Assembly (NCBI GenBank): GCA_905215835.1
Contig: CAJMRR010000043.1
Location: 1 to 13,003 of the forward strand
Source of the DNA: an uncultured bacterium
GTDB taxonomy: Bacteria; Actinomycetota; Coriobacteriia; Coriobacteriales; Coriobacteriaceae
Direction of reading: 5' to 3'
DNA: 13,003 bases
In this document: one piece after another, positions 1-6,235 of the stretch
Numbering within the stretch: position 1 is the stretch's first letter
How the letters are laid out: every line of letters starts with the position of its first letter
Made by a program: the position numbers and the translations under genes
The notes under the pieces: generated by a model
What the model saw: only the letters and a program-made list of their open reading frames with translations
The model's database searches: none
Told to the model about the DNA's origin: nothing

Positions 1-52
1 GGTGATCTCCGCCTTGAGAGGGCGGCGTCCTAAACCGCTAGACGAACGGGCC
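1..52 (-). tRNA. tRNA-Glu (anticodon CTC), partial
   Basis: This is the 5' part of a tRNA gene read on the minus strand. Its 5' end is at 52, and its 3' part (T arm, acceptor 3' strand and CCA) lies beyond the left window edge. All 52 visible bases match the corresponding part of the complete tRNA-Glu copy at 75-151, including the anticodon stem and the CTC anticodon. It is separated from that copy by 22 bases and is probably co-transcribed behind it. Whether more copies follow to the left cannot be seen. Confidence 0.9.
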
Positions 53-74
53 ATAAGCCTCAGCAGAAAAGAAG

Positions 75-151
75 TGGTAGCCCGTACCAGATTCGAACTG
101 GTGATCTCCGCCTTGAGAGGGCGGCGTCCTAAACCGCTAGACGAACGGGCC
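75..151 (-). tRNA. tRNA-Glu (anticodon CTC)
   Basis: This is a complete 77-nt tRNA on the minus strand that reads GAG codons. The acceptor arms GGCCCGT and ACGGGCT pair with one G-U at the first pair. The anticodon stem CCGCC/GGCGG encloses the loop CTCTCAA, giving anticodon CTC. The T arm carries the canonical GTTCGAATC. The gene encodes its own 3' CCA, at 77-75, so the CCA enzyme encoded next door is needed only for repair of this tRNA. It is the first of at least two tandem identical copies. I am sure of the identity; mature end processing is inferred from the stem. Confidence 0.95.
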
Positions 152-185
152 ACATGACATCTGCACTGCCGTGCTGCGAGGAAAT

Positions 186-214
186 ATATTACGGGACAAA
201 AAACGTCAGCGCAA
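186..214 (-). promoter_or_regulatory. Probable promoter of the tRNA-Glu genes
   Basis: On the minus strand, TTGCGC (214-209) and TAATAT (191-186) are separated by exactly 17 bases. This is a sigma70/SigA-type layout about 35 bases upstream of the first tRNA-Glu. The -10 sits in an A/T-rich patch unlike the GC-rich surroundings. No experimental support is available from sequence alone. Confidence 0.5.
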
Positions 215-230
215 GAAGAAATTCCAAATT

Positions 231-247
231 GCCGAAAAATTGTCGGC
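231..247 (-). terminator. Weak hairpin after cca, possible terminator
   Basis: On the minus strand, GCCGA and TCGGC can form a 5-bp stem about 30 bases after the cca stop. It is followed by an A/T-rich but not pure T stretch. The stem is short and the tail poor, so this may be only a partial terminator or chance. It would separate cca from the tRNA promoter. Confidence 0.25.
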
Positions 248-278
248 AGGTTATGGAACACGCAGGTAAACTGGGTAG

Positions 279-1673
279 CTAATTCAAGTTGAGATGGACC
301 AAAAGAGCTTCGCGCTCGTTGGAAATGTTGTCTTCGATCACGGCGTCGAGGGCGGAGTTGAGAAGCTGCCCCAGTTCCGGCCCGGGCTTGACTCCAGCAC
401 GAATCAGGTCGCCGCCGTTGATGGCGAGCATCTTGAGCGTATAGGGCTCCCCCGCCCTCAGCAGCACGTGCGCCATCGCGCGCATCTCCTCAATCGTCTC
501 GACGTAATAGAAGCACGACGGGGCCTTGCCAAGTGTGTCGGCACGCTTGAGGTCCATGAGCTCGTCCATCAGACGCGGCGTGTCGACGCCCTCACCCGAA
601 AGCGCGCGCATCATATTGAGCAGGCAGGAGCGCTCGGGGCGCAGCGGCTTATCGTGATATTTGATGAGCAGGCACACGTCGCGCACCAGGTCGTGCGAGA
701 GAGCCAGGCGATCCATAATGATGCGCGCTTTCTTGGCGCCGAGCTCGGGATGACCGTAGAAGTGTCCGCTGCCGGCGTGATCGACCGTAAAGCACTCGGG
801 CTTGGAGACATCGTGCAAAAACGCCGCCCACATAAGGCTCGACGATGGCGCGACGCCGTCGCACAGCGCCAGCTCCCCTGCCACCGTCAGCACACGGGCG
901 ATATGCTCGTAGACGTTAAACGCATGGTAGACACTTCGCTGATCAAACCCGCGACCCGCTGCCAACTCGGGCACAGCGGCACAGATGAGCTCGGGATAGC
1001 GAAGCATCGCGTCTCCCCCATGACCGGTCGAAAGAATGCCCTCGAGCTCAATACCCACACGCTCGCGCGCCACGGCATCGAGCAGCGGCGCGCACTCGGC
1101 AAGCGCACGCTTAGTCTCGGGCTCAATCATAAAGTCCAGACGGCAGGCAAAGCGCACCGCACGCAGCATGCGCAAGGCGTCCTCGTTAAAGCGACGCTTG
1201 GGATCACCGACAGCGCGAATCAGCTTGCGCTCCAAGTCACCCTGGCCGTCGTAGCGGTCGACAAGCCCGCGCTCGGGATGCCAGGCCATGGCGTTGACGG
1301 TAAAGTCGCGGCGGGCCAGATCGTCCTCGAGCGAGGCGGCACGCTCGACACTCTGAGGATGGCGCCCATCGGTGTAAAAGCCATCCAGGCGGTACGTGGT
1401 GACCTCGATACGCTCGCCATCGGAAATAGCCGTGATTCCGCCAAATTTAATGCCCGACTCCACGACCGCGATATCAGCGGCCTCGAGCGCCGCTTTGGAC
1501 TCCTGCCACAGGCCGCTACAGCACATATCAACATCGTGGTTGGGGCGCCCCATCAGGGCGTCGCGCACCCAACCGCCTACGTACCAAGCCTCAAGACCAG
1601 CCGCCTCAAGCGCGAGCAGGACGCGCAGGGAGGCATCGGACGGTTGCGTACCGTTGAGCGAAACATTGCACAT
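279..1673 (-). CDS. cca: CCA tRNA nucleotidyltransferase, HD-domain type
   Basis: The enzyme adds or repairs the 3' CCA end of tRNAs using CTP and ATP in the cytoplasm. The product is 464 residues. The class II nucleotidyltransferase head shows GGWVRDAL (about 33-40) and the metal-binding DVD (47-49). It is followed by RRDFTVNAM (121-129) and RRFNEDALRMLRAVRFA (about 160-176), the RNA- and nucleotide-binding neck region. A C-terminal HD domain carries His287-Asp288 (FLHDVSKPE) and a second HD pair near 340. I chose the ATG at 1673 because AGGAGG lies eight bases upstream. A GTG eighteen bases further upstream overlaps that ribosome binding site and is unlikely. The HD domain suggests additional phosphohydrolase activity as in the E. 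coli enzyme; that is inference. The gene lies between the PfkB-gene terminator and the tRNA-Glu genes. I see no convincing promoter in 1674-1810. Confidence 0.95.
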   Translation of the reverse strand: MCNVSLNGTQPSDASLRVLLALEAAGLEAWYVGGWVRDALMGRPNHDVDMCCSGLWQESKAALEAADIAVVESGIKFGGITAISDGERIEVTTYRLDGFYTDGRHPQSVERAASLEDDLARRDFTVNAMAWHPERGLVDRYDGQGDLERKLIRAVGDPKRRFNEDALRMLRAVRFACRLDFMIEPETKRALAECAPLLDAVARERVGIELEGILSTGHGGDAMLRYPELICAAVPELAAGRGFDQRSVYHAFNVYEHIARVLTVAGELALCDGVAPSSSLMWAAFLHDVSKPECFTVDHAGSGHFYGHPELGAKKARIIMDRLALSHDLVRDVCLLIKYHDKPLRPERSCLLNMMRALSGEGVDTPRLMDELMDLKRADTLGKAPSCFYYVETIEEMRAMAHVLLRAGEPYTLKMLAINGGDLIRAGVKPGPELGQLLNSALDAVIEDNISNEREALLVHLNLN

Positions 1674-1810
1674 GTCTATGGCCTCCTGCACTTGTGAGCG
1701 TTAATCGATGGTTCTCAAGAAGTCTAGCAAGAAACGAGAAAGCGCGCACACGCAATTGCTTCGTCGATTCGATAAAACGAGACAGCAGACGCCACATACG
1801 TTCAGCGCGC

Positions 1811-1848
1811 AAAAAAAACACCCGCCTCGGTAATCCAAAGCGGGTGTT
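1811..1848 (-). terminator. Intrinsic terminator of the first PfkB-family gene
   Basis: Read on the minus strand, the 9-bp stem AACACCCGC/GCGGGTGTT (1848-1840 with 1825-1817) has a 14-nt loop and runs straight into a T tract at 1818-1811. It begins 23 bases after the stop codon of the PfkB-family gene and should isolate cca from it. Confidence 0.9.
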
Positions 1849-1870
1849 CGGCAACGATGTATCGATGCGG

Positions 1871-2803
1871 CTAGCAGACCTGGCGAACCTCGATGTGCTT
1901 CTTATATTCGTCCACCTTGGCAAAATCGCCCAGACCGGGGCACTCGACCACGTTGGCGCCGGTAGCCATCGAAAGGCGCAGGGCGTCCTCGACGCGCTCG
2001 GGGGCGTCGTGCCACACGGACAGGAAGGCAGCGAGCGAGGAATCGCCGGCGCACACCGTCGACAGCAGCTTGACGTCGAAGGTGCGGTTGGCAAACCAGA
2101 TGTGCTCGCCGTTGGAGAAGTACGCACCGGCGCCGCCAAGAGTCAGCAGCACATTCTTGGCGCCCTTGGCGTGCAGCTCGGCCATCGCGCCCTTGACGGA
2201 CTCATCGTCGCCACCGCTCACCTTAATGCCAAAGATGTCAAGCAACTCGTCGTCGTTGGGCTTAATAAGCAGCGGCTCCAGAGCAATGAGGTCTGCCAGC
2301 TGATGGCTCGAGATGTCGAGGACGAACTCGGCCCCCTTGGCCTTGACACGGCGCAGGACCTCGGCCAAGAAGCCCTCGGAAGTGTTGGGAGGCAGCGAGC
2401 CACTGATGACCAGGCAGGTCATGTCATCGAGCGAATCGATAAGCTCAAACATCTCCTGCTCGTTGGCCTCGTTGATGGCGGCACCGGCGTTGACCATGTT
2501 GTACTCGGTGTCGGGGCCGGCATTGAGAAACACGTTGACGCGCGTGATGCCGTCGGTCCACACGGGCTTGACGGGCACGCCCAGGGCCTCGGCGCCCTTA
2601 ACGATAAACTCGCCCGAGAAGCCAGCGAAGAAACCCAGGATCGTGGTGTCGACACCGTAGTGGTCAAGCGTAAACGAGACGTTGAGGCCCTTGCCGTTGG
2701 GCGTGTAGACGGCGTTGCGGGTACGCGTGACAGTGTTGGCAGCAAGGCCGTCGCAGGCGATGTTGTAGTCAATGGCGGGATTTGCAGTGAGCGTGTAAAT
2801 CAT
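1871..2803 (-). CDS. PfkB-family 1-phosphofructokinase-like kinase, copy 1
   Basis: This is a ribokinase/PfkB-superfamily sugar-phosphate kinase of 310 residues. It most likely phosphorylates fructose 1-phosphate to fructose 1,6-bisphosphate with ATP, given the nearby fructose PTS. The N-terminus MIYTLTANPAIDYN resembles the TLNPAxD opening of FruK/LacC enzymes, with Ala for the usual Leu. NGKGLNVS near 40 is the substrate-binding segment and KPNDDEL the mid-protein motif. CAGDSS holds the catalytic Asp (Asp254) in the PfkB signature 2. The start at 2803 is preceded by GAAAGGAAC; an in-frame GTG fifteen bases upstream overlaps that site. The gene stands alone, with its own promoter (2838-2866) and terminator. 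A paralogue lies at 2993-3925. Tagatose 6-phosphate or another hexose phosphate remains possible as substrate, since family motifs do not settle this. Confidence 0.85.
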   Translation of the reverse strand: MIYTLTANPAIDYNIACDGLAANTVTRTRNAVYTPNGKGLNVSFTLDHYGVDTTILGFFAGFSGEFIVKGAEALGVPVKPVWTDGITRVNVFLNAGPDTEYNMVNAGAAINEANEQEMFELIDSLDDMTCLVISGSLPPNTSEGFLAEVLRRVKAKGAEFVLDISSHQLADLIALEPLLIKPNDDELLDIFGIKVSGGDDESVKGAMAELHAKGAKNVLLTLGGAGAYFSNGEHIWFANRTFDVKLLSTVCAGDSSLAAFLSVWHDAPERVEDALRLSMATGANVVECPGLGDFAKVDEYKKHIEVRQVC

Positions 2804-2817
2804 GAATGTTCCTTTCA
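2803..2817. promoter_or_regulatory. Candidate operator over the ribosome binding site of PfkB copy 1
   Basis: The plus-strand sequence TGAATGTTCCTTTCA is a 15-bp near-palindrome (TGAAxG-N3-CxTTCA). It spans the Shine-Dalgarno and the first base of the start codon of the PfkB gene. Read on the minus strand it is GTGAAAGGAACATTCAT, which matches GTGAAAGGTTCTTTCAT in the fruA-regulator intergenic region at 14 of 17 positions. A second imperfect copy, TGAAAGTATATTCCA, lies at 2834-2848 over the -10 element. Function as an operator is inferred. Confidence 0.4.
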
Positions 2818-2837
2818 CGAAGCAACGTGTTAATGAA

Positions 2838-2866
2838 AGTATATTCCACGCATAGACAAAAGGCTA
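2838..2866 (-). promoter_or_regulatory. Probable promoter of PfkB copy 1
   Basis: A good -10 element, TATACT (2843-2838), lies 35 bases upstream of the start codon on the minus strand. A weak -35, TAGCCT (2866-2861), lies 17 bases further upstream. A strong terminator at 2933-2964 stops upstream transcription, so the gene needs its own promoter and this is the best candidate. Confidence 0.5.
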
Positions 2867-2932
2867 GGACAACTCGGTGAACGGTGTGGAAGCGATGAAG
2901 TACGGCGGGACACGTCTCCCCCATGGCGGAAC

Positions 2933-2964
2933 AAAAAAGGCGCCCCGGCCGAAACCGGGGCGCC
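2933..2964 (-). terminator. Strong intrinsic terminator of the ptsH-ptsI-PfkB unit
   Basis: On the minus strand, a perfect 10-bp GC stem (GGCGCCCCGG/CCGGGGCGCC, 2964-2955 with 2948-2939) has a six-base loop and is followed by six T residues (2938-2933). It starts 29 bases after the stop of PfkB copy 2. It separates the two PfkB paralogues into different transcription units. Confidence 0.95.
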
Positions 2965-2992
2965 GCATGCGCACGAATATGTCGCGTTTCGA

Positions 2993-3925
2993 TTACTGAC
3001 GATCGAGCTTGCGGACAGCAACGCGCTTGCTGTACTCATCGACGTGACCAAAGTCGCCAATACCGACAGACTCGGCAACGTTGGCGCCGGTGGCCATAGC
3101 GAGCTTCATGGCCTCCTCGACGTTGTCGCGATCTCTGTACCACTTGTGCAGGAACGCAGCGAGGGTGCAGTCGCCGGCGCAGACGGAAGAGACCAGCTTG
3201 ATGTTGAATTCACGCTTGGCGTACCAGATGTCCTCGCCGTTGGAGAAGTAAGCGTCGCCGCGGCTACCACGGGTGAGCAGCACGTTCTGAACGCCAGCGT
3301 CGTGAGCCATCTTCATGGCAACGCGAACCTCGTCGTCGGTGTCGACCGGCACGCCGAAGATGGCCTTCATCTCGTGATGGTTCGGCTTGATGAGCAGCGG
3401 CTTCTTGTGAGCGAGCTCCTTGAGCTTGTCGGAGGACAGGTCCAGGACGACGTCGGCGCCACGAGCCTGAGCGTGCTCCATGACCTTAGCCAGGAAGTCA
3501 GGCGTAGCTTTGGGAGGCACGGAGCCGGAAACGATCAGGCACTCGAGATCGCCCGCGGTATCCAGGATGTTGTAGAGCTCCTCCTGGTGCTGCGGCGTAA
3601 TAGGAGCACCCGGGTTCAGGATGCCGTACTCGTGCTGGCCATCGTTGACGTAGGTGTTGATGCGCGTGATACCGTCGGTCCAGACCGGGCGGCAGAGGCA
3701 ACCCAGGTTCATGACCTCCTCGACGATGAACTTGCCCGTGAAGCCGGCGAAGAAGCCGAGCGCGACGGTGTCGACGCCCATCTTCTTAAAGGCGAAGGAC
3801 ACGTCGAGGCCCTTGCCGTTAGCCGTGTAGCTGGCCGAGCCGGTGCGGACGTTCTCGTCGGGCTCGAGCGGAGAGCTCGAAACCGTCATGTCGACAGCCG
3901 GGTTAGCGGTTAGCGTGTAGAACAT
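2993..3925 (-). CDS. PfkB-family 1-phosphofructokinase-like kinase, copy 2
   Basis: This is a second 310-residue PfkB-superfamily kinase, plausibly acting on fructose 1-phosphate produced by the PTS. It opens with MFYTLTANPAVDMT and has NGKGLDVS near residue 40. It also has KPNHHEM mid-protein and CAGDCT with the catalytic Asp252. It is clearly a paralogue of the gene at 1871-2803: equal length, collinear motifs, and the same KVDEY/HVDEY C-terminal region. It differs in having Asp where GKGLN has Asn, and Cys after the AGD. The start at 3925 has AGGGGG eight bases upstream. It follows ptsI by 74 bases with no promoter I can see, so it is probably co-transcribed with the general PTS genes. That places a sugar-phosphate kinase in the same unit as HPr and Enzyme I. 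The exact substrate is not shown by sequence. Confidence 0.85.
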   Translation of the reverse strand: MFYTLTANPAVDMTVSSSPLEPDENVRTGSASYTANGKGLDVSFAFKKMGVDTVALGFFAGFTGKFIVEEVMNLGCLCRPVWTDGITRINTYVNDGQHEYGILNPGAPITPQHQEELYNILDTAGDLECLIVSGSVPPKATPDFLAKVMEHAQARGADVVLDLSSDKLKELAHKKPLLIKPNHHEMKAIFGVPVDTDDEVRVAMKMAHDAGVQNVLLTRGSRGDAYFSNGEDIWYAKREFNIKLVSSVCAGDCTLAAFLHKWYRDRDNVEEAMKLAMATGANVAESVGIGDFGHVDEYSKRVAVRKLDRQ

Positions 3926-3952
3926 TTACAGTACCCCCTGTATATGTGAGGG

Positions 3953-3982
3953 CCGCGTGGTCGGCCCATTCCAACCACGCGG
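3953..3982 (-). promoter_or_regulatory. Intercistronic hairpin between ptsI and PfkB copy 2
   Basis: On the minus strand, a perfect 9-bp stem CCGCGTGGT/ACCACGCGG (3982-3974 with 3961-3953) with a 12-base loop lies between the ptsI stop and the next ribosome binding site. No T tract follows, so it is not a classic terminator. It could stabilise or process the ptsH-ptsI message or reduce expression of the downstream kinase; both are inference. Confidence 0.5.
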
Positions 3983-3999
3983 TTACCTCTGATACCAAA

Positions 4000-5703
4000 T
4001 TAGCGAGCTGCGGACTCGAGCAGTGCCTTGACCTCGGCGGCGGTGTTGCAGGCGAGTGCCTTCTCGGCGAGCTCGTCGCACTCGGCCTTGGTCCACTGGC
4101 TGATGGTCTTGCGGGCGCGCAGGATCGACGGAGCGCTCATCGAGAACTCCTCCAGGCCCCAGCTGATCAGCAGCGGCTCGAGCAGCGGATCGGCAGCGGC
4201 CTCGCCGCACATACCGACCATGATGCCGGCCTTCACGCCGCTCTCGATGATGTTCTTGAGCGAGCGGAGCACGGCGGGATAGTAAACCTGGTACAGGTTG
4301 GAGATGGTGTCGTTACCACGGTCGGCGCACATGGTGTAGCCGATCAGGTCGTTGGTGCCGATGGAGAAGAAGTCGGCAACCTCGGCAAGACGGTCTGCGA
4401 GCAGCGAAGCGGCGGGCGTCTCGACCATGATGCCGACCTCGATGTTCTCGTTGAACTTGCGACCCTCTTCGGTCAGCTCGGCCTTGCACTGCTCGACGAG
4501 CTCCTTGACAGCCAAGACCTCCTCGACGCAAGTGACGAGCGGGATCATGATCTTGACGTCACCGAAGGCGCTAGCGCGCAGCAGAGCGCGGAGCTGAACC
4601 TTGTACTGGTCGGGATTGGCCAGGCAGTAACGCACGGCGCGGAAGCCCATGAAGGGGTTGTCTTCCTTGACCATGTGCAGATACGGAATCTCCTTGTCGC
4701 CACCCACATCGAGCGTGCGGATGATGACCGGAGCACCCTTGAGCGCGCTGGCGACCTTACGGTAGGCGTTGAACTGCTCCTCCTCGGAAGGAAGCTCAGC
4801 GGAGTCCATGAACAGGAACTCGGAGCGGAACAGACCGATGGCCTCGGCGTCGTGATCGAGCGCGTTGGGCACGTCATCGGGGTTACCGATGTTGCAGGCG
4901 ATGATCTTCTTGATGCCATCGGCAGTCACGGACGGCTTGCCACGGAAGGCCTCGAGGGCTGCCTTCTCGGCAGCGAAGGCCTCGGCCTTGGCGGTGTAGG
5001 CGGCGAGCGTCTCCTCGTCGGGATCGGCCTCAACGATACCCTTGCCACCGTCGACGACAACGGTCATACCGTTACGCAGCGCGGTGCAGCTATTGGAAAC
5101 CGAAAGGACAGCCGGGATCTCGAGGGCGCGCGCGATAATCGCGGAGTGCGACGTGCGGCCACCGGTCTCGGTGACGATACCGGCAACGTGGGCCTTATCG
5201 ATCGTGGCGGTCATGGACGGCGTAAGGTCGTGCACGACAACGACAGTGTTCTCGGGCAGGACGGAGAGGTCGACGACCTCCTTGCCCAGCAGCTCGGCCA
5301 GAATACCGGTGCGGATGTCGGCGATGTCGGCCGCGCGCAGACGGAACATCTCGTCGTCCATGGACAGGAACATGTTCTCGAACATGGTCGAGGTGTCCAT
5401 GAGCGCCTGCTCGGCGCAGGTACCGCCGTCAATGGCGGCGTTGATGGCGTCGGTCATGCCCGGGTCCTGAGCCAGGACAATGTGTCCGCTCATGATCTCG
5501 GCCTCGGCCTCGCCCACCGTCTCCTTCATGTGGTCGGCCTGAGCCTGGGTCTTCTCGCAGAAGACCGAAAGAGCGGACTGATAGCGCTCTTTCTCTGCTG
5601 CCGAATCAGCAACCTCGTGCGGCTCAAACGTCAAGTCGGGATCGACGGCGACCATGACGGTGCCGATACCGATGCCCTCGGAAGCGTTGACTCCCTGATA
5701 CAT
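4000..5703 (-). CDS. ptsI: Phosphoenolpyruvate-protein phosphotransferase (PTS Enzyme I)
   Basis: Enzyme I starts the PTS phosphate relay in the cytoplasm: it autophosphorylates from PEP and passes the phosphate to HPr. The product is 567 residues, close to the usual 570-575. In order, it shows the N-terminal ASEGIGIG segment and the phosphorylated His186 in GGRTSHSAIIAR. The PEP-binding barrel follows with GLFRSEFLFM (near 290-299), DVGGDKEIPYL (332-342), the metal-binding SIGTNDL (447-453) and the catalytic Cys499 in MCGEAAADP. The segment after SIGTNDL reads IGYTMCADRGN where most family members have TQYTxAxDRxN. I chose the ATG at 5703. An ATG six bases upstream (5709, adding Met-Gly) is about equally possible because GGAGAGAGG can serve either. 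The gene lies about 130 bases after ptsH and 74 before PfkB copy 2. Confidence 0.97.
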   Translation of the reverse strand: MYQGVNASEGIGIGTVMVAVDPDLTFEPHEVADSAAEKERYQSALSVFCEKTQAQADHMKETVGEAEAEIMSGHIVLAQDPGMTDAINAAIDGGTCAEQALMDTSTMFENMFLSMDDEMFRLRAADIADIRTGILAELLGKEVVDLSVLPENTVVVVHDLTPSMTATIDKAHVAGIVTETGGRTSHSAIIARALEIPAVLSVSNSCTALRNGMTVVVDGGKGIVEADPDEETLAAYTAKAEAFAAEKAALEAFRGKPSVTADGIKKIIACNIGNPDDVPNALDHDAEAIGLFRSEFLFMDSAELPSEEEQFNAYRKVASALKGAPVIIRTLDVGGDKEIPYLHMVKEDNPFMGFRAVRYCLANPDQYKVQLRALLRASAFGDVKIMIPLVTCVEEVLAVKELVEQCKAELTEEGRKFNENIEVGIMVETPAASLLADRLAEVADFFSIGTNDLIGYTMCADRGNDTISNLYQVYYPAVLRSLKNIIESGVKAGIMVGMCGEAAADPLLEPLLISWGLEEFSMSAPSILRARKTISQWTKAECDELAEKALACNTAAEVKALLESAAR

Positions 5704-5726
5704 TCCCATTCCTCTCTCCGTGTCAT

Positions 5727-5757
5727 ATGATAAAGCGTTTTGCCATATCCATGACAA
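5727..5757 (-). promoter_or_regulatory. Possible secondary promoter for ptsI
   Basis: On the minus strand, TTGTCA (5757-5752) and TATCAT (5732-5727) each match the SigA consensus at five of six positions. The spacer is 19 bases, longer than ideal. The pair lies just after a terminator-like hairpin and 18-24 bases before the two candidate ptsI starts, so it could boost ptsI independently of ptsH. Confidence 0.35.
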
Positions 5758-5791
5758 AAGAGCGCAGCTACCTTACAACAGGTCACTGCGC
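5753..5791 (-). terminator. Terminator-like hairpin between ptsH and ptsI
   Basis: On the minus strand, GCGCAG (5791-5786) pairs with CTGCGC (5767-5762). An inner ACC/GGT extends the stem after a two-base mismatch. TCTTTTGTC follows directly. The interrupted stem and short T run suggest partial termination, which would give more HPr message than Enzyme I message. That is a common need because HPr is used in excess. Confidence 0.5.
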
Positions 5792-5836
5792 CCCCAAATA
5801 TGAACTTAGTTGTTCAACATGCGACCCGTTTGAGTT

Positions 5837-6100
5837 CTACTCGCCAAGACCGCTCTTGATGAGCTCGATGGCAGCAGCCAGAGCCTCGGCCTCGTCAGCG
5901 CCGTCGCACTTGACCTCGACCTCGGTGCCGCAGGGGATACCAGCAGCCATGAGGGCCATCGGGGACTTGCCGTTGACCTCCTTCTCGGGGGTGACGACCG
6001 TCACGTCACAGGCGTACTTGCCCATGGTGGAGGCGAACAGACCAGCCGGACGCATGTGCAGACCCTGAGGATTAACGAGGGTAGCCTTCTCAGAAACCAT
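5837..6100 (-). CDS. ptsH: Phosphocarrier protein HPr
   Basis: HPr carries phosphate from Enzyme I to the sugar-specific EIIA domains in the cytoplasm. The product is 87 residues, the normal length. The catalytic His15 lies in NPQGLHMRPAG, and Ser46 falls in NGKSPMALM at the exact family position. Ser46 is the site of ATP-dependent regulatory phosphorylation by HPr kinase in Gram-positive bacteria. The region after it (SPMALMAAGI) differs from the Bacillus-type SIMGVMSLGI, so whether it is an HPr kinase substrate is open. The start has AAAGGAG six bases upstream, and that site can pair with an upstream leader segment. The gene is first in the ptsH-ptsI-PfkB unit. Its promoter is predicted at 6169-6197. 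Confidence 0.97.
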   Translation of the reverse strand: MVSEKATLVNPQGLHMRPAGLFASTMGKYACDVTVVTPEKEVNGKSPMALMAAGIPCGTEVEVKCDGADEAEALAAAIELIKSGLGE

Positions 6101-6103
6101 AGT

Positions 6104-6151
6104 TGACTCCTTTTTTGTGTTTAACCCCTGTCATGCATGTGGCAGGAGTCA
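6104..6151 (-). promoter_or_regulatory. ptsH leader: ribosome binding site can be sequestered
   Basis: On the minus strand the leader segment TGACTCCT (6151-6144) is perfectly complementary to AGGAGTCA (6111-6104), which contains the ptsH Shine-Dalgarno. The two are separated by 32 bases. The upstream strand can also join a competing hairpin, because CTCCTG pairs with CAGGGG around the self-complementary CATGCATG at about 6130-6137. Two exclusive folds, one hiding and one freeing the ribosome binding site, are therefore possible. Regulatory use is inferred from complementarity only. Confidence 0.4.
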
Positions 6152-6168
6152 GATTCACGACGTTGTTT

Positions 6169-6197
6169 ATATTAACTCACATCAAACGGTTTTTCAT
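6169..6197 (-). promoter_or_regulatory. Probable promoter of ptsH
   Basis: On the minus strand, ATGAAA (6197-6192) and TAATAT (6174-6169) are spaced by 17 bases in an A/T-rich island, about 69 bases upstream of the ptsH start codon. The -10 matches the consensus well and the -35 at four of six. The predicted transcript would begin near 6162 and include the whole leader hairpin. Confidence 0.5.
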
Positions 6198-6235
6198 TGT
6201 GTTTCAGACGAATTATTGGACAGATGTGTTTGTCG

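Noticed and set aside
1..151. tRNA genes as an integration (att) site of a mobile element
   Set aside because: The second copy is a full tRNA at least as far as visible, not a short 3' duplicate. No integrase or phage-like gene lies nearby.
294..1697. Long plus-strand open frame opposite cca
   Set aside because: It mirrors the codon bias of cca on the other strand, has no ribosome binding site and shows no recognisable domain. High-GC genes commonly give such antisense frames.
3946..5730. 594-codon plus-strand open frame opposite ptsI
   Set aside because: Enzyme I on the minus strand has every family motif over the same span. The plus-strand translation is low-complexity Gly/Leu/Val/Asp-rich sequence without motifs.
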